Below, piece after piece: positions 19,440 to 28,792 of a DNA stretch of 28,792 nucleotides (within the stretch, counting starts at the first letter, position 1; every line of letters starts with the position of its first letter). The notes under the pieces are model-generated. The model saw only the letters and a program-made list of their open reading frames with translations, did not search any database and had not been told where the DNA came from. Position numbers and translations under genes: made by a program. Origin of the DNA: Cudoniella acicularis (taxonomy: Eukaryota > Ascomycota > Leotiomycetes > Helotiales > Helotiaceae); assembly GCA_013054445.1 (NCBI GenBank), contig JAAMPI010000660.1, forward strand, positions 1-28,792, written 5' to 3'.

Positions 19440-20595
19440 AACACTATTCTTCTTTTAGAACTATATATGACTACGACTTACTAAGCTATAATAGAAGATA
19501 TAATAACTTAAGAAGTTTATACCGAAAGAGTATATTACTAATAAAATTGCTCTTCTAAAAATCTATACTAGTTTCCTAAGTATACGAAGTAAGTGACACT
19601 TTAAAGCTATTTAAAGATGACTATATAATAGTCTAATCGCGCCCGTAAAAAAAGCAAATAAATTTAACTACCTATCTATATTCAAGCAAGTCGATAATTC
19701 AAGCCTATTCCTATACTCTATTGTCAGCCTTCCGCGTAGTCCTTTAATTTTTATACTCTTATTATAGGCAGTTATCAGGTCTGTTAGCGAGGAGAGTGAC
19801 ACCGTTATTAAGAAGATTTCTAGATACTTAGAAGTAGGTATCAATCGAAGGAAGGACGAGTAAACATCTATCTATGTTAATAGACTAAATAGCGGTAGAA
19901 ACATCACTTGGTGACATATTTATACCGTTATCTACTAGAGCCTATAATCTATTAATAACAACTATAAATATACCCTGGTCGACAAGCTTATTGTTTACTT
20001 ACTAAACATTTTTATCGGGGTTAGAGACGAATATAAACTAGTTATCGAGGACAGCCTTATAGTTTAGTTTATCCTTCTCGTTTATAAGTGCTGTTACTGC
20101 TTGAGAGACTAGGTCTTCTAAGTTAAGCGACTCTATAGCTAAAAGAAATTGCGAAACTTTGCTAGTATCTGACGCCTATTGGTTCTGAGCGTCTGCGATG
20201 TCCTAGAGCGTCGGGGGGTTAGATTGTCGGTCAATTAACGGGCTATAGTGAGCAATATTAGAACCGAGAGCGAAAAAGATAGCGGCGGTGATTAAGTATT
20301 ATATTTTAAAATAGATATATCGGGTAAGGCTAGTTAAGATAAGCTTAGCGAACAGATTTGACACGGAAGAAACAGAATAGATCGAAGTCTTGCGTAGAGT
20401 AGTATAATCGTATAGATATAAGGAAGTGCTCTTAATCAGCTAGAGAAAACTTCCTTTTATACTTGTTTGAGAAGAGAGCGCCACTTACTCTAATATAAGA
20501 GCTTTACGGATTCTAGCCCAAGTAGGCCGGATTTAAAAATAAACTCGCTTATAATCAGTAACTTCTAAATTAGGGTCAGTTGTCTTTATTGTCAT
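19440..20595 (-). pseudogene. Unknown protein with one membrane segment, RIP-damaged
   Basis: ATG at 20593-20595 opens a frame readable for over 200 codons: MTIKTTDPNLEVTDYKRVYF, TWARIRKALILE, YDYTTLRKTSIYSVS, NLFAKLILTSLTRYIYF, then a hydrophobic segment LITAAIFFALGSNIAHYSPL that looks like a transmembrane helix, then DTSKVSQFLLAIESLNLEDL, VSQAVTALINEKDKLNYKA. After a frameshift near 19830 it continues as KYLEIFLITVSLSSLTDLI and IEYRNRLELSTCLNID. The stops are of Gln/Trp type. No family is recognised. It is divergent from the kinase fragment at 20640, starting only about 45 bases away, so one of the two has lost its normal upstream region. Confidence 0.5.
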
Positions 20596-20639
20596 GATCT
20601 ATTTTCTCTTACGCTTGGCTATAAGTTTCTAGAATAAGT

Positions 20640-21453
20640 TCGTGGCTATATATAAGTAGAAATACGCGATTGTGTCCGGTAAGTAGTAAGTTTAAGGTTC
20701 TAAAACGGGATACTAGTCGAGGAACTATACGAGGCTAGTTCGGCCTCGACTACGTAGACAGTCACCGGAGGTTATATATAATATCATAATCGTCGATTTA
20801 ATAGCGACTACGAAGGAGCTACGTTCTATTAATGATTTTAAAAACGTTCCTGTCCTATTGTTAGCGCCTTAGGGCTAGGTCAGCCTTAAACCGGCGCTAG
20901 ATCTCGGTATTGCCTTATATATGACAATACCTTGCCTAACGATCGACCTCGGAAATACTATACTTTAAGCTCTAGAGGAGCGAGTAGTACTACTACTAAC
21001 GAACAATGTTAACTAGTTGGCTATCCTTTTAGCCGAGGACAATGTCGTCAATCAGAAATTTGCCGTAAAGGTTTTAGAAAAGAACCGCTATATTATAACT
21101 GTTATTAATAATAGGCTCGAAGCTTTTAAAACTGTTAAAGTAAGACGATACGATATTAAGCTAATAGATATACAAATGCTAATCATAGTAAGTGTCTTAC
21201 GGCCAATTCTATCTTTATATTATAAACAATAGTATAGGGGGGCTTTAAAGCTATAGTAAAGATTAGAGACTACGAGCGGAGTTAAGATACTTAACGAATC
21301 CCGATTATCGTATTTACTACGCATACTATATTAGGAGATCGAGAGAAGTATATATAAGCCGATATAGACGACTATCTATCTAAGCTTCTTAACTAGAGCC
21401 ACTTAATCCGAATAATCTCTAAATACGTATTCGATACTTATATAAATCATTAA
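20640..21453 (+). pseudogene. C-terminal part of group III hybrid histidine kinase (Nik1/Os-1 type)
   Basis: The frame around 20783-21187 reads IIIVDLIATTKELRSINDFK, VPVLLLAP, SLKPALDLGIALYMTIPC, the degenerate receiver-like segment typical of Nik1/Os-1. It then reads AILLAEDNVVNQKFAVKVLE, VRRYDIKLIDIQML, with the acidic pair and the phospho-acceptor Asp (LIDIQ) of the true receiver. Intron 21188-21237 (50 bp) splits the receiver; exon 2 reads GGFKAIVKIRDYERS, IPIIVFTTHTILGDREKYI, DDYLSKLLN (the conserved Lys), ending at TAA 21451-21453. The HAMP repeats, His phospho-acceptor and ATPase domain are absent, so this is a 5'-truncated copy. The full protein senses osmotic stress and is the target of dicarboximide and phenylpyrrole fungicides. 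Confidence 0.85.
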
Positions 21454-22026
21454 ATTCGGATGGTTTGTATAGGTGTTTAGAGAAATCGTAGATGATCCGA
21501 TAACGCGAGAGGCATTACGTATAACGGGGGGTTTATATTTAAGTTATTATATATACTAACATGTTAGATTTCCGTATCTTCTATTTATATAGCTAGCTTA
21601 CTAGAATTCTAAAGATTGTTTAGGGAAAGGTAGGGGAATAAGGTAATAGTCGTATAAGGTGTCAGGCGATGATATGTTAGTAGCGCTATGTTTGAGTTTT
21701 AGACTGAGTTATATAGGGATGATATACTAGTTAGTCTTATAGAAGCTTTGTTTGTGTTAGGGATATCCTTAACGGCGGTCAGGGTTAGGTAGAAATAGTA
21801 GCGAGGTTAGAGGAGAGGTGCTTCGTAGATTTTATACGAAGGAGGGCAGCTTATAGGATAAGAAATAGGGTGTTTATAATAGGGCTAGATAGAGTAGAGT
21901 CTAAGATTTATATATTCCTAGAGCGGATACGCTTGCCTTTCTAAGAGGGATATAGAGGGTTTAAGACAGAGGCTGACCCTTAACACTTCGAAGACTAGTC
22001 TATCTATCTTACCTAAGTAAGCCTGT
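21454..22026. other. Gap between kinase and methyltransferase relics, no gene seen
   Basis: TA- and GG-rich sequence with no readable frame. It holds the 3' ends of two converging genes. Confidence 0.45.
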
Positions 22027-23192
22027 TTATTCGTCTTTCGTCTTATTTTCTAGTTTCTACGTATAACTGATATAAAACGGGAAATAGCTATACACACTAT
22101 TATCTATCAAACATTTCCTAACATCTACTAAATATACTCGTACTTCCTCTTTACTCTAGCCTAATCCTCTATATAACGGTCTAAAACTTATAGTATCGAG
22201 TCCGTCTAAAACCGCCGTTCTTATATATAAGCCTACTGTCTTTAATGTCTTATACTTAGGCTATGTCCCTATTAGGATCTTAAAAACTTCGTGGTAGATG
22301 CCCGTAAAGCCGTAGGGTTTAAGATTAAGGGTATGTTTAAGGGCTATAGTAAGATTGACGTTAAGGGCCGCTAGGCCTTCTATTAGGGGTTCGTAGAATT
22401 TAAGGAAGGGCTAGGAATCAGGTATTATACTATCGTCGTAGTACGAGAAATAGTATATTTCCTAGAACTCGAGCTAGCCGCCTGGCTTAATATACCTTAA
22501 CACCGGTTATTAACCTCTATTTATATATTAGGGAAAGGAAGAGGGATATACTTAAACGCTCTTTAAATAAAGGTAGGGAAATCCTTTATCGTAGGTATAA
22601 TATGTCGTCCGTAAACTAAATCATAGAAATCCTCTTTTACTATCTAAGGAGACTCCGCGTCGTCTACTAAGAATTTGACGTTTAGAGGGACCTAAGCTAG
22701 TTAGATTAGACTTAGATCTATGCCTAGTACTTATACGCTAGGATATTTATCGCCTACTATATAAAGTCAGTATTCTAATATAAACCTACCTTATGTCTAG
22801 TACCTACTATCTATATACTATATTCCCGTGCCGGTCCTAAGATCAATAATGTTCTATAGATCATCCCTAATAGGCGTAAAATATAGCTTTTTACTATAGA
22901 GATTGACAATCATCGCGTGCTTTATGTCCTCCTTCTCTTACTCGTTTTTATCGTTCGGAAAGGTATAACGCCCTTCTCGGAACTTATAATATCGTCGCCC
23001 GTTCTCGAAGGCATAATCGCGGACGCTAGAGGAGAGGGATGTCGTTCTAGTACTATTATTATCTGTTTAGTATCCGTCGTCGAAACCCTCGTCGGCTTCG
23101 ATGATAGTCGTAGCTTAGTTGGCTACTATCGTAGCCTCGGCGGGATCGTGTGTTATAGGTCGAGGAGAGGATCTAGTAGGTGAAACGGATAT
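22027..23192 (-). pseudogene. LaeA-like SAM-dependent methyltransferase, RIP-damaged
   Basis: From about 23192 (ATA, probably a lost ATG) leftwards: SPTRSSPRPITHDPAEA, EADEGFDDGY, then SLSSSVRDYAFENGRRYYKF, EGRYTFPNDKNE. Motif I is IIDLRTGTGI (usually DLGTGTGIW), interrupted by a probable short intron. YPSV, LGIDLS, VKFLVDDAESP, DFYDLVYGRHIIPTIKDFPT carry motifs II and III. After a frameshift come ALNVNLTIALKHTL, TGIYHEVFKILIGT, LKTVGLYIRTAVLDGL, PLYRGLG, ending at TAA 22027-22029. The motif order is that of the LaeA-like family, which includes regulators and tailoring enzymes of secondary metabolism. Stops replace Gln/Trp. A relic, with no function expected. Confidence 0.82.
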
Positions 23193-24323
23193 ACGCTCTA
23201 GAACTAGAAAGGCTATTATAGCTGTCCGGTCGAGTTAATAGGCGATATGATAAGGTCATAGAAGAAGATAGCGCGGTGGCCTTACCGATCAGGCACCTAA
23301 TCTGTACTTAGTGAAGCCTGGCTTCTACCTTTAGTCAATATCCGTTTATCCTCCTAATAACTCTTGTTTTCTAGTGACCTACGTAGGAAACTAGATTCCT
23401 AGCTTCTCCTGATTCGTAGTCAAGCTTCCTTTTATCTTTACTTCTTTTCTACGCTTTATAAGACCACCCGACGACTTCCCGTACGAGGAGAAAGAGACAC
23501 CTACCTTTATGTTTACTTATATTTGTTTGCTATTAATAAAGTATAGCTAGACTAGAGCTATCATTTATAATTAAACGGAGCTATTCTCGAGTATAAGTTA
23601 TTATTATTACTACTTTCGATTAAACCGTACGTTAGAGGGCTAATATAGTAGAAGGCGTATAAGACGTTACGTAAATTCTTTAAGGTAGCTCGGATCAATT
23701 TAGCCTAAAGGCGTTCCTCTGGCCTCGCTACTAGAGGCAACTTAAAAGACTTGAGTCATCGTGGCCCTGGCTTTTTAAACACTATAGAATTGATTAGTAG
23801 AGATGCGCTATATATCTCTATATTCGACCGATTTTTATATATAGATAGCACTAATAGGTAATCGTTAGGGTAAACGAGCGCCGCGTCCCTCTTAGATTAT
23901 AGATTAGGTTAGCGCTAAGATTACTTATAGCGTAGAAACTTTATATTACCTGATAAGAGCGGAAAGTATACTAGCTACATGTGTCGCCTAGAGCCGAAAC
24001 TACGTGGCTACGGGGGGTGGAGGGGGGCTATTAGGGTCGATTTGTTCCGTATTTACTATAGCTCGGCACGTATCCTCGTCCCGTTCCGCGATAACGGTAT
24101 GATAACATCTGGAAGAGGACTAGGGAAGTCAGTTCTAATCGCTTCTACCTAAATAATATAACCTCCTCGCGTAGACATTATTATATTAGAAATTATAGGC
24201 TGATTTTACTAAAGCTTAGTTAGACAGATAGCCGTATAACAAGTATAACGTGATTAGTGCTTACCTATAAAAAAAACCAATCGCTATACTTTATAGGCAG
24301 GTGGAAAAGGGAATTCGACATGA

Positions 24324-24401
24324 NATAATAANTCAAATGATCACTATACCTATNAATACCCTGACCTCNAGTATAGTACTACTATACGAAGTATACTCTN
24401 N
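24324..24401. other. Cluster of seven ambiguous bases (N)
   Basis: N occurs at 24324, 24332, 24354, 24369, 24400 and 24401, plus none elsewhere in the window that I saw. Single-base ambiguity in a cluster suggests reads from diverged copies of a repeat collapsed together, or poor coverage. Confidence 0.7.
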
Positions 24402-24640
24402 GCTTTAGAGAGGTTCGTCGGGCTATTTAGGTATTATCGCCGAGCGGAATTAAATTATATAATTGATCTCTAAGCTTTGTCACGTCATCCCCTACTGTTC
24501 TCGTAAAGGCGGGTATAAGGAAAGCTATGCCTTATCAACCTTTAAAACTTTTATTATACGCTATAAAACTATAGTCGTATTACTTTACGCCGTTCTACTA
24601 GCTTGTTAAGTAAAGTCCCGTCACTCGATATCCTTATCAT

Positions 24641-24695
24641 CACGCCACGTTACGCCACGCCACGGACTACTACGCCACGCCACGCCACGCCACGA
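24641..24695. repeat. CCACG pentanucleotide repeat tract
   Basis: Interrupted copies of CACGC/CCACG with a central GGACTAC break. It is GC-rich and keeps CpA in a RIPed setting, so it may be young or protected. Confidence 0.8.
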
Positions 24696-24784
24696 GCTAG
24701 CACGCTATAATCTCTAGTGATATACGAAGCTTAAATATAGTTCTAGACCTTTTATAATCTATAAACATATTAACGAAATTTAAT

Positions 24785-26046
24785 ATATAAAATCAGTTTG
24801 ACTACGCTATTGTTAGCGGAGGTTATATAGGCGTCTTAATCGCTCTCGCGTTATAGAGAGAGTGGCCAAATATAAAAATCATTCTCTTCGAGGGCTCTAA
24901 GACGAAGACAGTATCGAAAGACACTAGTAAAATTATCCGTACCCCCTATATAGACGAAGAATACGTATCGTTAGCCGAAGAGGCGAAGGAAAATTAGGAG
25001 ACTAAGCTCCCTTACCGTAATTTTTACCGTAAGACCGGGTAGATCTAAATAGTTCGTAGAGATAACTATAAACCTTTTTTTTAAGTATCCCGAAGAGCGG
25101 TCGATTAAGGTAGAGGATCTGTTAGATTTGGTTCGTTCGCGGGATCTACCTTAGTTAGACGCTAGGGAGGAATTATGGCTTATAGAAGATATTAGAGTAG
25201 CCGACTCGGCCCTTGTCTTAGAAGCAGTAGCTATAGAAGCGGCGGACTAAGGCGTGATACGCTAACGAAAGGATGTCTCTAAGCTTCTTATTACGGATAG
25301 TGTCTATTACGGCGTCGAGTACGTTAGCGGAATAAGTATTACGGCGAAAACGACGATTATAGCTATAGGTCCTTAGACTCTAGTACTCCTCGAAGGCTCG
25401 AGAATTTAACTTCCGTATGATTTTCAGGATAGTTTCTTCGGTGTTATTGCTATCGGCGTTACGACCCTCCCTCTCGACGAAGATAAATATAAAAGATTTA
25501 AGTCAATACCGATTCTAGTCACGGAGTAGGGTATATTTAAGTCATTAGTCTAATTTAAACATCTGACGTGCTATAAGAGAAGTGATGCCTCTAGCTACTT
25601 AGTAAAAGGCACTTCGGATTACTAGTATAGGCACCTTTACTATTACTTACCCTAATAAGCTTAAATCTATAGCTTCTACTAAGAGAATCAAAACAAATCG
25701 CGCTATACTAGAGAAGATAATACTAGAGATAAAAGGGAGGCCGTTAAATTACTCGCTATACCTGTAAGTAATAGTATATCGTAGCTATAATAAAATACTT
25801 ACGTTTATTAGTAAACTTCTAACCCCTAAACAACATCCTCTTCTAGATCAGGTGCCAGGAGTTTAAGGGCTATACCTCGCTATAGGTGGTTTATATTATT
25901 CGTTTAAGTTTTTACTAGTGTTTAGAAATATTATAGTAGCTTACCTTCGGGGTATACGGAGCGGGGTATCGAAAAGATAGGGCTAGAATAGAACTAAGGA
26001 AAAGACATCTGTCTATAGTAAGATATTGCCGAAAGCTCTAGTTTAA
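24785..26046 (+). pseudogene. FAD-dependent amine/amino-acid oxidase (DAO fold), RIP-damaged
   Basis: The start is probably the ATA at 24785 (RIPed ATG). FDYAIVSGGYIGVLIALAL is the dinucleotide-binding motif (GxGxxG, first Gly here Ser), ending in FEGSKTKT. DTSKIIRTPYIDEEYVSLAE, ETKLPYRNFYRKTG follow. After a frameshift near 25085 come LDLVRSRDLP, DSALVLEAVAIEAAD, then SITAKTTIIAIGP, LPLDEDKYKRFKSIPILVTE, ALRITSIGTFTI, and TNRAILEKII. A probable intron follows near 25765, then GLYLAIGGLYYSFKFLLVF, the C-terminal FAD-contact segment, and TAA at 26044-26046. The family includes sarcosine-, saccharopine- and fructosyl-amino-acid oxidases; the substrate cannot be told. It converges on the gene at 26111, 64 bases away. 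Confidence 0.8.
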
Positions 26047-26110
26047 GTATAAGCTCTATAAAATTAAGTAAGGCATATTACGACTTTTATCTTTAGATTA
26101 ACATATTCTA

Positions 26111-28792
26111 CTATTCTTTCCTACTATCGAGGTTCTTGACTCTACGTATTTGGGCTCTCCTATTCCTTAGCCTACTAATCCCGTATCTATCTAACGAGAG
26201 TATATAGATCGTCGATATTCTTAAATATATTAGTAGTACCTAGACTATTATTTAAGTTAAAACTTATAGACTTGTTCTCTTCTATAATACGATCTAGGGT
26301 GTTGATGAGTTTAGTATAATCCTCTACTCCTTATACGCAAACACATATAATCTAAAAACACCAAGCCGGATAAATACTACTATACTATAGACCTTCCGTT
26401 AGCAATTCATAAAGCCTAGGGATAAGTAAAGCGCAGGCTTGCTTAACGATAGGATACTCTAGGCCGTAGCTTTAAACTATTAGGCGAAGAGTCTCTAAAA
26501 GAATTTAGACGGTAGGGAACTATATCTAAAAAGCCGAACAAGGTAGTATACCCGCGTAGCCAATCTATACGTTTCCGTAGTGCTTAATATAATAAGAGTC
26601 GGTATATCACCTTCTATTTGGTCTACCTACTAAAGGGATTCCTTAATTTGTCGTAGTAGTAGTTCGGCGTTCCGTATGTTAGGGTACTTAAGAAATCAGT
26701 TAATAGCCTCTTGGCTTTAGGGCACGTACCTTTACTTCCTATATGATCGAGTAGATAAAGTAAAGCATTATCCGTGACAGTCTTAAAGTACTGTTCACTT
26801 TAGTTAGTTGCTCTACTTTACCTAATCGTATCTAACTATAGTCAAAGTGTTAGAAAGCACGCTTCCCGTTTAACGGAAGAGCCGTTATTACTAATATAGC
26901 AACACTTGCTATAGCCAAGTTCGCTTCGACATCCGCTCTAGCTAGGTCTTATATTAGATAGAGGTACTTCGTCTAATAGTAAGGATATAACGACGGGTTA
27001 AGGGTTGCTTGGTAGAGAAGAAGCGCTATAGTAATAGCTATAGAAGGGCCTACGTCTCCTCTTATAATTATATATCGGACTTCCTCCGTAGTTATTATAA
27101 TATATTTATATTCGGCATATTCTATCTACTTCCTCTCGACGCTCCTCTTAAGAAAGTATTCTTTATAATAAGAAGTAGAAAGACTAAGGAGTAGGTTGAT
27201 TATACGGCCGTTGCTATATAGAGTCCGTAAGAAGTCGTTAAAGTATATATTATGTTTAAGAACTGTCCGACCACTATAAAGGGGATTTAGGTCTAGAACT
27301 TGTTAGCCCCGGCCTAGAGTAAAAGTATCTACTTATAGAAGTCAAAAAGCATATCTTAGATACGGTCTCCGAAATATCGTACTTAGACTACGTCTGGCTA
27401 TTTTGCTTTGATTAGACTATTCGCGGCTAGCCTTAGTAGTGTTCTTAGGTCAACAGTTTTACTTGTTAGCGTGTTATCTACTCGCTCGTGACTAAGCATC
27501 GATCGTCTAGGTCTATATATGTCGGTATCGCTAGTAACTAGTATAAGCGAGGGGTTGGCGGCGGATCCGATTTAGGGTTGCTAGCCTAGTTGAAAAGGGA
27601 TAAGGCTTCGAAAATATACGCGAAGGGTTTATAGGATTTTGTCGCTTAGATTATTCTAGCCTTCTTCCTCGTATTTATTAACAATACTAAGGTCGTGAAG
27701 GAACCGAATCACCTTAATAAACATATCTCCTTTGACTAGTATATACTACTCCTAGCTTTCTAAAGACTTAGATATCTTTTTAATAGTAGATAATAAAACT
27801 TATATAAGGTTATTAGGTTTCTTAGGAAAGAGAATTATATATCTAGAATATAAAGCCTATATAAATCTACGGTATCTTCGACCGACTCTCGTCTAGCCTA
27901 TTACTTTCTTCCGAACAATATTAGGGTTATGCGTACCTGATTTATAAATTATAGTAACGACAATAGCGACGCTACTACTTTTAGCCCTAGAACATCGCTG
28001 TTTTATAGTATCAAGCTCTAAAATAAGATTATAATATAAAGTTATTAGGAATCTCTATAAGACGCTATTAAGTTTGCGACGTGTTTCTATATTATACGTA
28101 TATTCGTAATGATCCGCCGGAGACTAAATTCGTAAAAGACTATAATAGTTTTGTTTAAGTGCCTCCGTAACACTCTTAGAGATGCCGATGTCTTTAGATT
28201 CGATTGACTATAATAAACCGAGTTTAGATGTTCGGGAATTCCTATCCTTAGGCGATGAATTCTCGCCCCGGGCCGGCGGGTTAGGCTCAGATCCTAAATC
28301 CTCGTTATCGGATAGTATATCCTCCCGTAAGGCTATAATTTTAGCACGGTTGTTATGCCTCTCGGACAGCCTTAGGAGATGTCGTTGACGCTCCTTAATA
28401 TACTACGCGCAGTTAACCTCTAGAGTTCTCCTAATAAGCTAGGCGAAGTCACCTTATCGTTAGTAAGCAATTCCTCTAAAGTATAGTATTCTAACTAGGA
28501 GCGTATGTCCTCGCTAACTTGTTGATCTATTATAGAGGTAAAGAGATAGATCAGGCTAGAGTCTGCCTTAGATCTATAAAACAAAGAATCTCTTTCTTAG
28601 GCGCGGAACCCTAAGGCGACAGGCTTAGAGCCCGTAGAAATCGGCCACTAATAGCCCCCGCGAAGCCACGTAGTTTAGGCCTTAGGCCGGCACATATAAC
28701 ATACTTCCGCCCTTATCGGGTGGCGTAAAGTGCTCTATACTACAGGTGAACTTATACGGCTAGCGCTAACCTAATCTATAATCTAAGAGGGA
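26111..28792 (-). pseudogene. Long RIPed gene of unknown function, 5' end outside the window
   Basis: The minus-strand frame, with a few frameshifts, runs from the right edge to TAG 26111-26113 (end RRVKNLDSRKE). From its N-terminal side: a CYMCRPKA stretch, DSLFYRSKADSSLIYLFTSI, EDIRSxLEYYTLEELLTNDK, an acidic linker ILSDNEDLGSEPNPPARGEN, LKQNYYSLLRI, RRKLNSVL, LEFFDFYK-like and AGANKF, IPFIVVGQFLNIIYTLTTSY, then DLARADVEANLAIASVAI, YGLEYPIVKQACALLIPRLY and GVEDYTKLINTLDRIIEENK. Length (over 850 codons) and the long helical second half recall fungal transcription factors, but no zinc cluster is visible and I cannot name a domain. The stops are of the Gln/Trp type. It may continue outside the window. 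Confidence 0.45.

Larger units (their letters stand above)
23193..24784. other. Long intergenic stretch with no gene seen
   Basis: About 1.6 kb between divergent methyltransferase and oxidase relics. It holds a G-rich patch (GGGGGGTGGAGGGGGGCTAT near 24012-24031), seven ambiguous bases and a CCACG run, described separately. The 23200-23500 part may hold the methyltransferase 5' leader. No frame can be followed. Confidence 0.5.

Noticed and set aside
22300..22750. Cytochrome P450
   Set aside because: A TTIV/LIPSP stretch in one minus-strand frame briefly suggested it, but the neighbouring motifs clearly fit a LaeA-like methyltransferase.
22917..23183. 88-codon plus-strand open frame
   Set aside because: It is antisense to the methyltransferase relic.
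27009..28388. Plus-strand open frames 27009-27194 and 28182-28388
   Set aside because: Both are antisense to the long minus-strand relic.
1..28792. tRNA or rRNA genes
   Set aside because: I saw no cloverleaf box pair or conserved rRNA segment, though I could not run a covariance search.

Overview
This window looks like repeat-rich, accessory or subtelomere-like DNA of a filamentous ascomycete (Pezizomycotina). The evidence is short GT-AG introns of about 45-106 bp, fungal gene families (Zn2Cys6 factor, group III hybrid histidine kinase, LaeA-like methyltransferase, DUF3435 recombinase), fungal Tc1 and Fot/pogo elements, and very strong repeat-induced point mutation (RIP). CpA and TpG have largely become TpA while CpG remains. 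The recoverable reading frames are therefore punctuated by TAG/TAA at former Gln and Trp codons, with Cys and His turned to Tyr and some start codons turned to ATA. Short intact ORFs in the RIPed part are mostly chance; the gene assignments below were made by reading through the RIP stops.

Layout: 1-193 is the end of a Fot/pogo transposase. 360-1097 (-) is the only intact gene, a P-loop NTPase resembling a family I know mainly from bacteria. 1359-3001 is a Tc1/mariner element with 18-bp inverted repeats, carrying a 272-bp MITE inserted with a TTA duplication. From about 3.4 kb to the end lies a graveyard of RIPed genes. In order: two genes sharing an N-terminal region but with different C-terminal parts, one a nucleoside hydrolase-like domain (4.1-8.3 kb, -); an unknown (8.8-9.5 kb, +); a Nudix hydrolase with two introns (9.8-10.75 kb, -); a DUF3435 tyrosine recombinase-like gene (11.8-13.0 kb, +); a B-type cyclin (15.0-16.0 kb, -); a coiled-coil protein (16.6-17.4 kb, -) divergent from a Zn2Cys6 factor (18.0-19.2 kb, +); an unknown with one membrane segment (19.4-20.6 kb, -); the C-terminal end of a Nik1/Os-1-type histidine kinase (20.6-21.45 kb, +); a LaeA-like methyltransferase (22.0-23.2 kb, -); a FAD-dependent amine/amino-acid oxidase-like gene (24.8-26.05 kb, +); and a long unknown running off the right edge (26.1-28.8 kb, -).

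Introns survive in several relics, so they arose by DNA-level duplication or transfer rather than reverse transcription. RIP needs duplicated DNA, so related copies of this block probably existed. A DUF3435 gene next to a varied set of regulatory and metabolic genes makes a decayed Starship-type giant transposon a reasonable but unproven reading. Two minisatellite arrays of about 12-bp units, each followed by an identical 20-bp TATA-containing sequence, and a GGGG/CCCC motif upstream of three minus-strand genes are the most interesting non-coding structures. Apart from 360-1097, no gene here is likely to make a full protein.
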